In this document: positions 52,981 to 60,653 of the stretch, piece by piece | How positions within the stretch are numbered: position 1 is the first letter of the stretch | Layout: each line of letters opens with the position of its first letter | From: Pseudomaricurvus albidus | GTDB lineage: Bacteria > Pseudomonadota > Gammaproteobacteria > Pseudomonadales > Cellvibrionaceae | Direction: 5' to 3' | Assembly: GCF_018863235.1 (NCBI RefSeq) | Contig: NZ_JAHKRS010000011.1 | Coordinates: 62,001-126,000 of the forward strand | DNA: 64,000 nt | The notes under the pieces: model-generated | Told to the model about the DNA's origin: nothing | Database searches by the model: none | Seen by the model: the letters and a program-made list of their open reading frames with translations, nothing else | Program-made: the position numbers and the translations under genes

Positions 52981-53310
52981 CTACAGAGTGTCATTACTGG
53001 TGTATTGATTAATCCATTCGCTTAATTGCCTGGTGGTTCGAACGCCAGTCAGACTGTTCAATACACCGTCTTTATTCAGAAGGGCCAGTGTAGGAACAGC
53101 TCGTACTCTGAACTCCTGGGCCACGCCTTGAAAATTATCCACATCAATTTTCAATAGCTTGACTTGTCCCTGGTAGTGCTTTGCTATTGCATTGATGGTC
53201 GGTATAAATTGCTGGCAGGGCCCACACCAGTCTGCGGTAAACCACAGCATCAACAGGGGTTCCTGATAAAGGTGGCCCTTTGATGAGAATTTCAGAGCAC
53301 GATCTGTCAT
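52981..53310 (-). CDS. Thioredoxin-like protein in the bufferin operon
   Basis: A 109-residue thioredoxin with the active site WCGPC (Cys29, Cys32), the [10 protein letters not shown] cis-Pro loop and no signal peptide, so cytoplasmic. It lies three bases from the YHS gene stop and 11 bases before bufA1. Its presence suggests that keeping the precursor Cys reduced, or recycling an oxidant target, is part of the pathway. Confidence 0.92.
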   Translation of the reverse strand: MTDRALKFSSKGHLYQEPLLMLWFTADWCGPCQQFIPTINAIAKHYQGQVKLLKIDVDNFQGVAQEFRVRAVPTLALLNKDGVLNSLTGVRTTRQLSEWINQYTSNDTL

Positions 53311-53313
53311 GTC

Positions 53314-53790
53314 TTAGTCCTCTGCGTTGGTTTCTTCGATGGACAATTCCTCAATGCCATCCCAAACGCGATATGCGGTTTTCAGATGGCCGGGTACGTC
53401 TGACAGCCATTTCTTTTGCACCGCCTTGTTCAAATTCAGATAGAGTTTGTCGTCATCGATGTAGAAGGCCGCGGGATCAACATCCAGCTTCTTGTTCAGA
53501 GCGACACCCATGGCGCAATATCCACCAAATTGAGGGGCATACTTGTCGCTGTTACTTTTGAACAGGTCGCGATTTTCAGCCGTGGAGAAGCGATAAATGG
53601 CTCCTTCATGAGTGGCTGTAAATTGTGGTGAGCCCTGAACCGGCTTACTTTGGGTAAAGTAGGCAACGGGATCGTAGCCGTGAATGGCGACGTCATTGGC
53701 TCCGGTATTTACCGCTGAGGCAAATCCCAGGTTGCTGAGAAGCAGGGCGCCGGCAGTTGCGGCATATTTCAAGGTTTTAGAAAGTTGCAT
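53314..53790 (-). CDS. Exported YHS-domain protein
   Basis: A 158-residue protein with a signal peptide (ending near FASAVNTG) and a YHS domain: DVAIHGYDPVAYFTQSKPV, RFSTAENRDLFKSN, and YAPQFGGYCAMGVALNKKLD (with the single conserved Cys). YHS domains often bind metals such as copper. It is the first gene of the bufferin operon and faces the AraC gene across about 145 bp, where the promoters should be. A metal- or oxidant-protection role is inferred from these neighbours. Confidence 0.9.
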   Translation of the reverse strand: MQLSKTLKYAATAGALLLSNLGFASAVNTGANDVAIHGYDPVAYFTQSKPVQGSPQFTATHEGAIYRFSTAENRDLFKSNSDKYAPQFGGYCAMGVALNKKLDVDPAAFYIDDDKLYLNLNKAVQKKWLSDVPGHLKTAYRVWDGIEELSIEETNAED

Positions 53791-53936
53791 AATAAAGTCC
53801 TGTATCGGTATATTGATTTGCTAATCAGAGTGTCGGGCATGTCCGATCTCCTTGAGTGCTAGATTACGGATATCGCCGGTTGGGAAATTGGCCGTATGTC
53901 CATAAAAATCGGCAGATCGTCCGATTAGAGGGTTTT

Positions 53937-54767
53937 ATGACGTCACTTGATGGCTTGATACAGGAGCTGGAGCTTCAGGCTGAAGTATTTTTCAGTGGAG
54001 GTTTGTGCGGTCTGCAGACGTTTACAGAAAGTGAAGCGGCAGGGCACCTTCATCTGTTGCGTTCCGGAACCATGACCCTGTACACGGATCAGGGACACAA
54101 GATTCGTATGGATGAGCCAACCGTGTTATTTATTCCCAGTGGGGCTCGTCATCGAATTCAGGTAGATGATGCTCAGGAAGCCGAACTGGTTTGTGCGACA
54201 GTTACCTTTCCTGTCAGGCATAAGACTCTGTTAACCGATGTGTTGCCAAAATTCATCAGTGTCGAAACCCGTGAAAATCAGGAACTGTTTGACACCGCCC
54301 AGTGGATTTTTCGTGAAGCGTTTGCAGAGGGTCAGGGCAAACAGGTGATCATTAACCGCCTGTGTGATGTTTTTATGATCTATCTTCTGCGCCATGTGGT
54401 TGATCAGGGAACGGTCAACCTTGCCTTACTGACGGCTTGTTCCCATGCCGCCCTGGCTCCTTTGATGATCAAGCTGCAAGAGAGTCCGGAACAGGAGTGG
54501 AGTGTGAACAGCATGGCGGAAGCGGTGGCAATGTCCCGTTCCAAGTTTGCCTTGTTGTTCAAGGAAACTGTAGGACGGGCGCCCATGGATTACCTGACGG
54601 ACTTGCGGTTGGCCAAAGCTCAGGGACTATTAAAAAAACAGCGTCCCGTTGCCCTTGTGGCCAACACGGTAGGTTACGAAGACGCATCGTCTTTAAGCCG
54701 GGCCTTCAAAAAACGATTTGGTTTGACTCCCAGACAATGGCTCAACAAGCATCTTAATAAGCAATAA
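53937..54767 (+). CDS. AraC-family regulator with cupin sensor
   Basis: A 276-residue regulator: an N-terminal cupin-like sensor (GHLHLLRSGTMTLYTDQG and VLFIPSGARHRIQV) and a C-terminal pair of AraC helix-turn-helix motifs (WSVNSMAEAVAMSRSKFALL and VGYEDASSLSRAFKKRFGLTP). The ATG at 53937 after GAGGG matches the usual start of this subgroup (MxxLDGLIQELELQAEVFFSGG-like); a GTG at 53856 would add 27 unrelated residues. It is divergent from the YHS-thioredoxin-bufferin operon and is its likely regulator. Confidence 0.9.
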   Translation: MTSLDGLIQELELQAEVFFSGGLCGLQTFTESEAAGHLHLLRSGTMTLYTDQGHKIRMDEPTVLFIPSGARHRIQVDDAQEAELVCATVTFPVRHKTLLTDVLPKFISVETRENQELFDTAQWIFREAFAEGQGKQVIINRLCDVFMIYLLRHVVDQGTVNLALLTACSHAALAPLMIKLQESPEQEWSVNSMAEAVAMSRSKFALLFKETVGRAPMDYLTDLRLAKAQGLLKKQRPVALVANTVGYEDASSLSRAFKKRFGLTPRQWLNKHLNKQ

Positions 54768-54787
54768 ACCAACCCCAGTGGTTGACG

Positions 54788-55690
54788 TTAATGGTTGATG
54801 TACGGATTGGCTCTCAATCGGGACACCGCTAAATCGATAAACGATCTGACCTTTGCATTCGCCTGTCGCCCTTCGAGGTGAAGAATGTTTACCGGCAAGG
54901 GATCCGTTTCGTAGTTTGTCAGTATGCGGGTTAATGAACCCTGATCAAACTCCTCACCGACTTGATAAGACATTAGACGAGTGATCCCAAGACCCTGTTT
55001 GGCAGCAGCGATTGCAGTACCGTTGTGATTGCAGTGCAAGCGGGGGGAAACTTTAACGGATTCCTTTCCGGATGAAGATCCAAACCGCCAGGTGGTCGAG
55101 GGTTCTGCAGAGGAAGCATGAATTATCTCATGGGTTAGCAGATCCGAAGGCGTTGTCGGCATTCCGCGGGCTTTCAGATAATCCGGTGACGCACACACAA
55201 CCCTTTGAACGTATCCCACAGGGCTGGCATAAAAGTTTGAGTCCTTGAGGTGGCCAATACGGATGGCGATGTCCAGACCTTCTTCGAGCAGATTACTCAC
55301 CCGATCATAGAAGATGGCCTTCACCGTCACCGAGGGGTTTTGCTGTAAATACTCAGTGACGATGGGAGCTATGTGTTTCTGTCCAAACAGTACGGGGGCA
55401 GTTACGGTTAAGGTTCCCTTGGGCTCAGTGTAACTGCCGGAGACTGTTGCTTCGGCCTGCTCGACATCTTCCAGTATGCGCCTGGCGTCCTCAAAGAAGC
55501 GGGCACCGGAATCCGTAAGACGAACCTGCCGAGTGGTTCTGTTGAACAGCCGGACACCGAGTGTCTGTTCGAGATGGGCTATTGATCGAGTCACAGCCGG
55601 AGCAGAAAGATCCAGCCTGCGGCTGGCGGCGACAAAGCTCCGACATTCCGCGACTTCGACAAACACCCGCATTGCTTCAAATTTGTCCAT
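54788..55690 (-). CDS. LysR-family regulator
   Basis: A 300-residue LysR regulator starting MDKFEAMRVFVEVAECRSFV, with helix-turn-helix SAPAVTRSIAHLEQTLGVRL and a RxTRQVRLTDSG wing. The ATG at 55690 is chosen; an in-frame upstream codon at 55726 adds residues outside the family pattern. It is divergent from the carboxymuconolactone decarboxylase-family gene at 55822, across a 130-bp AT-rich promoter region, and probably controls that three-gene unit. Confidence 0.92.
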   Translation of the reverse strand: MDKFEAMRVFVEVAECRSFVAASRRLDLSAPAVTRSIAHLEQTLGVRLFNRTTRQVRLTDSGARFFEDARRILEDVEQAEATVSGSYTEPKGTLTVTAPVLFGQKHIAPIVTEYLQQNPSVTVKAIFYDRVSNLLEEGLDIAIRIGHLKDSNFYASPVGYVQRVVCASPDYLKARGMPTTPSDLLTHEIIHASSAEPSTTWRFGSSSGKESVKVSPRLHCNHNGTAIAAAKQGLGITRLMSYQVGEEFDQGSLTRILTNYETDPLPVNILHLEGRQANAKVRSFIDLAVSRLRANPYINH

Positions 55691-55821
55691 CAGAGACCAC
55701 GCTGGGTTACACGTTAATAATTGCAAATAATGTAATAGACAATTGCATTTTGGTCTAATTATTTACTATTTGAGTAATTGTATGCTGGTTTCTCCATTAA
55801 GACAGCTCAAAGGAGCCAACC

Positions 55822-56370
55822 ATGTCACGTATACCTACTCCGGCATCTGTTTCCGCTGCGCCGGCAGCATCCCGGGAATTGCTAGAAGCGGTGAATTCTC
55901 AATTGGGAAGTGTCCCGAATCTGTTTCGTATTGTCGCCAACAGCCCGCAGACCCTTGAAGGCTTTCTTGGCCTGCATGGTGCATTGGGAAATGGAACTCT
56001 GGATGCCCAGACCCGTGAGCGAATTGCATTGGCTGTTGCTGAAATCAACGGTTGTCACTACTGCCTGGCAGCCCACCAGTACCTGGGTGCCAATGTGGCA
56101 AAACTGAGTTCCGATGAAATTAATGCCAATCGTCGCGGTACATCCGGTGATCCAAAAGCCGCGGTTGCTGTTGAGTTCGCTGCCAAGATCACCCGTGTTC
56201 GCGGGAAACTGTCTGATCGTGATGTAGACGTTGTTCGGGAGGCCGGTTACAGCGATGCCCAGATTGTAGAAATCGTGGGGCTGGTCGCGCTGAATACGCT
56301 CACCAACTACATGAATGAAGTTCTGGGAACTGAGATCGACTTTCCGGCCGCAGCCAGTCTTGCGGCTTAA
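55822..56370 (+). CDS. Carboxymuconolactone decarboxylase/AhpD-family protein
   Basis: A 182-residue AhpD-like protein. The active-site motif is EINGCHYCLAAH (about residues 74-86), with the CxxC and His typical of alkylhydroperoxidase-type members rather than true decarboxylases. It probably acts in peroxide or disulfide chemistry. It leads a small operon with DUF1348 and PNPOx-like genes under the divergent LysR regulator. Confidence 0.9.
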   Translation: MSRIPTPASVSAAPAASRELLEAVNSQLGSVPNLFRIVANSPQTLEGFLGLHGALGNGTLDAQTRERIALAVAEINGCHYCLAAHQYLGANVAKLSSDEINANRRGTSGDPKAAVAVEFAAKITRVRGKLSDRDVDVVREAGYSDAQIVEIVGLVALNTLTNYMNEVLGTEIDFPAAASLAA

Positions 56371-56429
56371 ATTAACCCAAGGGTGGCTGTAGCGTCACCC
56401 TTAAGATTTCTCAATTGGAGAACATTGCC

Positions 56430-56894
56430 ATGTCCCGACCACCGTTACCCCCTTTTGATGAACAAACCGCCATACAGAAAATTCGTCTCGCAGAGGATGG
56501 CTGGAATAGCCGTGATCCAGAAAAAGTCGCGTTGGCCTATACCGAGGACTGTCCGTGGCGCAATCGAGCCGAGTTTATTCGCGGTCGAGAAGAGATTGTT
56601 CAGTTACTGACCCGCAAGTGGACTCGCGAACTGGACTATCGATTAATCAAAGAGTTGTGGGCTTTCACCGATAACCGGATTGCGGTTCGGTTTGCCTATG
56701 AGTTTCACGATGATTCGGGCCAATGGTTTCGCGCTTACGGCAATGAAAACTGGGAGTTCGAAGCCGATGGTTTAATGCGTCGCCGCATCGCCAGTATCAA
56801 CGAACATGCAATAGCGGCCGAAGACCGGTTGTTCCACTGGCCACTCGGGCGACGTCCTGACGACCACGCGGGTTTGAGTGAGCTGGGATTGTAG
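56430..56894 (+). CDS. DUF1348/NTF2-like protein
   Basis: A 154-residue protein of the DUF1348 family (nuclear transport factor 2-like fold): [20 protein letters not shown] and [18 protein letters not shown], then [17 protein letters not shown]. Family members are small ligand-binding or isomerase-like proteins; the role is unknown. The ATG at 56430 follows GGAG. It sits between the AhpD-like and PNPOx-like genes. Confidence 0.9.
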   Translation: MSRPPLPPFDEQTAIQKIRLAEDGWNSRDPEKVALAYTEDCPWRNRAEFIRGREEIVQLLTRKWTRELDYRLIKELWAFTDNRIAVRFAYEFHDDSGQWFRAYGNENWEFEADGLMRRRIASINEHAIAAEDRLFHWPLGRRPDDHAGLSELGL

Positions 56895-56912
56895 ATATTG
56901 AGGTAGGCCAAA

Positions 56913-57524
56913 GTGTACCCAAGTGATATTGCCTTTACCGACAGAGTAAAGGCCATTCAATCCCGTAAGGGATCTCGAGACTTATATGCGGCGATGGAAC
57001 AAAAGGGCGGTTGGCAAACAGACATCACTCCCGAACTGGAAGTTTACCTAACTAACCAGAGGAGCTTTTATCTGGCAACCTCCAACCGTCATGGTCAGCC
57101 TTATATTCAGCACCGTGGTGGGCCACCAGGTTTTTTGCATATTATTGACAGGCATACCTTGGCCTTCGCAGATTTTAAAGGTAACCGACAATACATCAGT
57201 CAGGGAAACCTTTCGGAAAACCCCCGGGCCTTTATTTTTATAATGGATTATTTGCATAAAACCCGAATCAAAATCTGGGGAAGTGCCAGGGTCATTGAAG
57301 ACCAGCCTGAACGATTGGCCAACCTGATGCCGCCTCGTGATCAATATCGGGCTCTGCCAGAGCAGATTATTGAATTTACGGTTAAGGCCTGGGATCGCAA
57401 TTGTCCGCAGCACATTCCTTTAAGAGTGGATGCTGAAGACGTGGAGCAGCTTTTGAAAGAGAAGCAGACAAGAATCGAAGATCTGGAAAAACAGCTGTGC
57501 CAGTTGAAAAAGGATCGCCCATAA
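56913..57524 (+). CDS. Pyridoxamine 5'-phosphate oxidase-like flavin-binding protein
   Basis: A 203-residue split-barrel flavoprotein of the PNPOx-like family: FYLATSNRHGQPYIQHRGGP (FMN-phosphate region), LAFADFKGNRQYISQGNL and KIWGSARVIEDQPERL. The C-terminal 30 residues are a charged coiled coil (KEKQTRIEDLEKQLCQLKKD). It starts with GTG after GAGG and closes the LysR-controlled unit. Reductase activity on an unknown substrate is plausible. Confidence 0.88.
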   Translation: MYPSDIAFTDRVKAIQSRKGSRDLYAAMEQKGGWQTDITPELEVYLTNQRSFYLATSNRHGQPYIQHRGGPPGFLHIIDRHTLAFADFKGNRQYISQGNLSENPRAFIFIMDYLHKTRIKIWGSARVIEDQPERLANLMPPRDQYRALPEQIIEFTVKAWDRNCPQHIPLRVDAEDVEQLLKEKQTRIEDLEKQLCQLKKDRP

Positions 57525-57525
57525 A

Positions 57526-57560
57526 AAAGCCCTTCAGCCAGACAGCGAAGGGCTTTGTTT
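57526..57560. terminator. Terminator between convergent units
   Basis: AAAGCCCTTC pairs perfectly with GAAGGGCTTT across an 11-base loop; A-rich and T-rich flanks allow use from both sides, between the PNPOx-like gene and the NCS1 permease gene. Confidence 0.85.
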
Positions 57561-57591
57561 GAGGTCATCAAGGGCGCTGAAGCAGCCCCTG

Positions 57592-59115
57592 TTAACCCTG
57601 ACCGCGAACCGCTACTGGTATGGTTCCATTGGCCTTCGCGCTAGTTGACAGAAACATCAGCAAACCGTAAATAACCCCACCCAACAGTGCTCCGACAAAC
57701 CAGGCATAGTTGTAGAGTTTGATCAATAACGCAGGTGCCGATTCGATAATACCACCGGCAACCAGAAAGCCCGGAATATTGGGCAGTACCGCTAACGCAA
57801 AAGCCACCAGTGCTTTTAAATTCCAGCCATGAGTGTATTCATATGCTCCCCCACGCTGATATAGCGCCTGAAGTTGTAATCGACATTTGCGTACAAAAAA
57901 GTAATCGGCAATCAATATTCCTGCGATAGGACCCAGCAGTGACGAATATCCCACCAGCCAGACAAACAGATAAGAACCTGCAGACTCCATCAATTTCCAG
58001 GGCATAATGGCAATCCCCAGTGCTGCTGTGAGAAATCCACCGGTGCGAAATGAAATCTTCTTGGGAGCCAGATTGGAAAACCCGTTGGCTGGCGCGACGA
58101 CATTGGCCGCAAGATTGGTCGTAATGGTCGCAATGATCAGCAGCACCAGACCAAACAGCGCAGTAAACCCGCCCATACGGCCGGCGATGTCCACAGGATC
58201 CCAGATGGGTTCACCATAAATAACTACGGTAGCAGAGGTAACGGATACACTGACAAAACCCAGCAGCGCCATGGGTAATGGCAGTCCGGTAGCCTGCCCA
58301 ATAATCTGATCCTTTTGGCTTTTGGAGAATCGCGTAAAGTCAGGGATATTCAGGGAAAGGGTTGCCCAGAAGCCGACCATCGCGGTTAGGCCCGGCCAGA
58401 AAACAGACCAGAACTGACCTTCCTTCTCACCTCCTTCAACAAATGCAGAAGGTTGACTGAAGGTGCCACTGAGACCATCGGTATTGATATAGGCCCATAC
58501 AAACAAAGCAACTCCAATAAACAACAGCAGAGGGGCGGCAAAAGTTTCCAACCACTTGATGGATTCCATACCTCTGGCGATAAAAAAGACCTGTAACCCC
58601 CAGAAGCTGAGAAAACACAACAGTTGTGCCAAATCGATACCAATCAAAGGCATGGGTTGTCCGATAAAGGCGTTGCCAAACAGACCGTTCAGGATCTGGT
58701 AAATGGCAAAGCCACCGACCCAGGTCTGGATGCCAAACCATCCGCAAGCGACCAGACTGCGCAACAGTCCGGGCAGGCGAGCTCCCACTGTGCCAAATGA
58801 TGAACGGAGCAGCACAGGAAATGGAATGCCGTATTTCGCACCGGCATGGCCGATAAGAATCATCGGTATCAGAACCACCAGATTACCCAGTAATACGGTA
58901 ATAATGGCTTGCAGAGGCGACATGCCCTCGTGCATGAGTCCGGAAGCCAGCAGATATGCCGGTACCGAAATCACCATTCCCACCCACAAGGAAAAAATGT
59001 GTAACCAGCCCCAGGTGCGCTTACTGGATAGTGCCGGCTCCAAATCGTCATTCCAGAGTGTGTTATCCAGCGGCTGGTTATGATCCAGAGTCGAAAAATC
59101 ATCGGTGTTTTTCAT
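57592..59115 (-). CDS. NCS1-family permease (pyrimidine/hydantoin/purine type)
   Basis: A 507-residue, 12-helix NCS1 nucleobase:cation symporter. The N-terminal NDDLEPALSSKRTWGWLHIF precedes the first helix, and YGIPFPVLLRSSFGTVGARL and VACGWFGIQTWVGG are the family signature. It should import uracil, dihydropyrimidine, hydantoin or a related compound across the inner membrane. It is 24 bases after the M20 hydrolase gene on the same strand, which supports a role in pyrimidine or hydantoin use. Confidence 0.92.
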   Translation of the reverse strand: MKNTDDFSTLDHNQPLDNTLWNDDLEPALSSKRTWGWLHIFSLWVGMVISVPAYLLASGLMHEGMSPLQAIITVLLGNLVVLIPMILIGHAGAKYGIPFPVLLRSSFGTVGARLPGLLRSLVACGWFGIQTWVGGFAIYQILNGLFGNAFIGQPMPLIGIDLAQLLCFLSFWGLQVFFIARGMESIKWLETFAAPLLLFIGVALFVWAYINTDGLSGTFSQPSAFVEGGEKEGQFWSVFWPGLTAMVGFWATLSLNIPDFTRFSKSQKDQIIGQATGLPLPMALLGFVSVSVTSATVVIYGEPIWDPVDIAGRMGGFTALFGLVLLIIATITTNLAANVVAPANGFSNLAPKKISFRTGGFLTAALGIAIMPWKLMESAGSYLFVWLVGYSSLLGPIAGILIADYFFVRKCRLQLQALYQRGGAYEYTHGWNLKALVAFALAVLPNIPGFLVAGGIIESAPALLIKLYNYAWFVGALLGGVIYGLLMFLSTSAKANGTIPVAVRGQG

Positions 59116-59139
59116 GGCAAGATACCTGTTACAACGGAA

Positions 59140-60396
59140 TTAGTTTTTGATTGTTTTTGAATCAACCACTTCGGCTACTTCCAGCATTGCATGTAACAGT
59201 ACATTACAGCCCGCTTCACATTGCTCTGGGGTAGTGAATTCAATTTCATTGTGACTGATACCATCCTTACACGGTGTAAACACCATGCCGGATGGAACAA
59301 TGTCAGCCATGTAGCAAGCATCGTGCCCGGCTCCTGCGAAAATATCCATGTGGCTATAACCAAGCTTCTGGGCAGCAATTTTGACATTTTCGGAAGCGGC
59401 AAACTCTACCGGCTCGAAATACCAGAAGTGATCCACATCCACATCGACATCACGTTCAGCAGCCATTTTTTCGCAGTATTCGTTGAGCATGCGATCCATG
59501 GAAGCCAGAACCGCTGGATCCGGGTTTCTCAGATCGACGCTAAAGGTCACGGTACCGGGGATGGTATTACGGGAGTTGGGATAAACCTGCATAAAGCCAG
59601 TAGTACCCAAGCCATTAGGTTTATGGGCATGAGCGATGTTTTCAACCTGGGCGATGATGTTGGATGCTGCCGCAAGCGCGTCAGCTCGCAAGTGCATTGG
59701 AGTGGAACCCGCATGAGATTCCCGACCGGTCACTGTTACGTTATACCAGCGGATGCCCTGACCCAGGCGCACGACACCAATTTGTTTGTCTTCGTCTTCG
59801 AGAATAGGGCCCTGTTCAATATGGGCTTCAAAAAAAGCTTGAATATGGCGGCTGCCAATTTCTTCTGTGCCGAGGTAACCAATGTCTTCCAACGCCTGTT
59901 TTACGGTATAGCCGTTGACATCTTTTTTGGCCCACTCTTCTTCCAGATCAAAACGGCCGACATAAACACCGGAACCTTGCATGGCTGGCTGGAAGCGGGA
60001 ACCTTCTTCGTTAGTCCATACGGATATTTCAATCGGTGCACGAGTCTGGATGTTGCCCTCGTGAAGCGTACGGAGAATTTCTACCCCGGACAGAACACCA
60101 AAAACGCCATCAAACTTTCCGCCCGTTGGCTGGGTGTCCAAATGACTACCCGTACAGACCGCGCCCAGGGAACTGTCCAAGCCTTCTCTTCTGGCGAAAA
60201 TGTTGCCCATCTTGTCGACGCTGATAGTACAACCTGCGGCTTCACACCACTGACAGAATAAATCACGAGCCTGCTTGTCCAGCTCGGTCAGGGCCAGTCG
60301 ATTGCAGCCACCTTTTTCAGTCGCTCCAATTTTTCCCATTTCCATCAGGCTGTTCCAAAGCCGTTCGCCATTAATCAACAATTCTTTTGTGCTCAT
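59140..60396 (-). CDS. M20-family N-carbamoyl-amino acid hydrolase / beta-ureidopropionase
   Basis: A 418-residue zinc hydrolase of the M20 family. Metal ligands are visible in GSHLDTQPTGGKFDGVFG, TNEEGSRFQPAMQGSGVYVG and EAHIEQGPILE. It cleaves carbamoyl amides such as N-carbamoyl-beta-alanine (beta-ureidopropionase), N-carbamoyl-L-amino acids or allantoate; the dihydropyrimidinase in the same cluster favours beta-ureidopropionase. The ATG at 60396 is taken, with GGTGGAG upstream; a GTG at 60405 is in frame. Confidence 0.9.
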   Translation of the reverse strand: MSTKELLINGERLWNSLMEMGKIGATEKGGCNRLALTELDKQARDLFCQWCEAAGCTISVDKMGNIFARREGLDSSLGAVCTGSHLDTQPTGGKFDGVFGVLSGVEILRTLHEGNIQTRAPIEISVWTNEEGSRFQPAMQGSGVYVGRFDLEEEWAKKDVNGYTVKQALEDIGYLGTEEIGSRHIQAFFEAHIEQGPILEDEDKQIGVVRLGQGIRWYNVTVTGRESHAGSTPMHLRADALAAASNIIAQVENIAHAHKPNGLGTTGFMQVYPNSRNTIPGTVTFSVDLRNPDPAVLASMDRMLNEYCEKMAAERDVDVDVDHFWYFEPVEFAASENVKIAAQKLGYSHMDIFAGAGHDACYMADIVPSGMVFTPCKDGISHNEIEFTTPEQCEAGCNVLLHAMLEVAEVVDSKTIKN

Positions 60397-60553
60397 AAAC
60401 TCCACCTAAAAATGTATCGATAGTCAGGTTGTTAATGATTTTTTACCGTCAAGAACAATTTCTCACCATGAAAAACAAGATAATTTCGCACTAAATAAAG
60501 ACAGAAAAAATAAATAGCACTAATATGGAGCGCGAAATTCAAAACTACAGACA

Positions 60554-60588
60554 TAAAAAATCCCTTCCAAAATGATTTTGAAAGGGCG
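60554..60588 (-). terminator. Rho-independent terminator after the TonB receptor (minus strand)
   Basis: On the minus strand CCCTTTCAAAAT pairs with ATTTTGGAAGGG (one G-U pair) and a run of six T follows. It lies between the receptor and the M20 hydrolase gene and separates their transcription in part. Confidence 0.82.
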
Positions 60589-60653
60589 CAAGACTCACTG
60601 TATGTCAAGCAATAAAAGCAATGGGTTTAATACAGGAATTGATTCTCTCGTAA

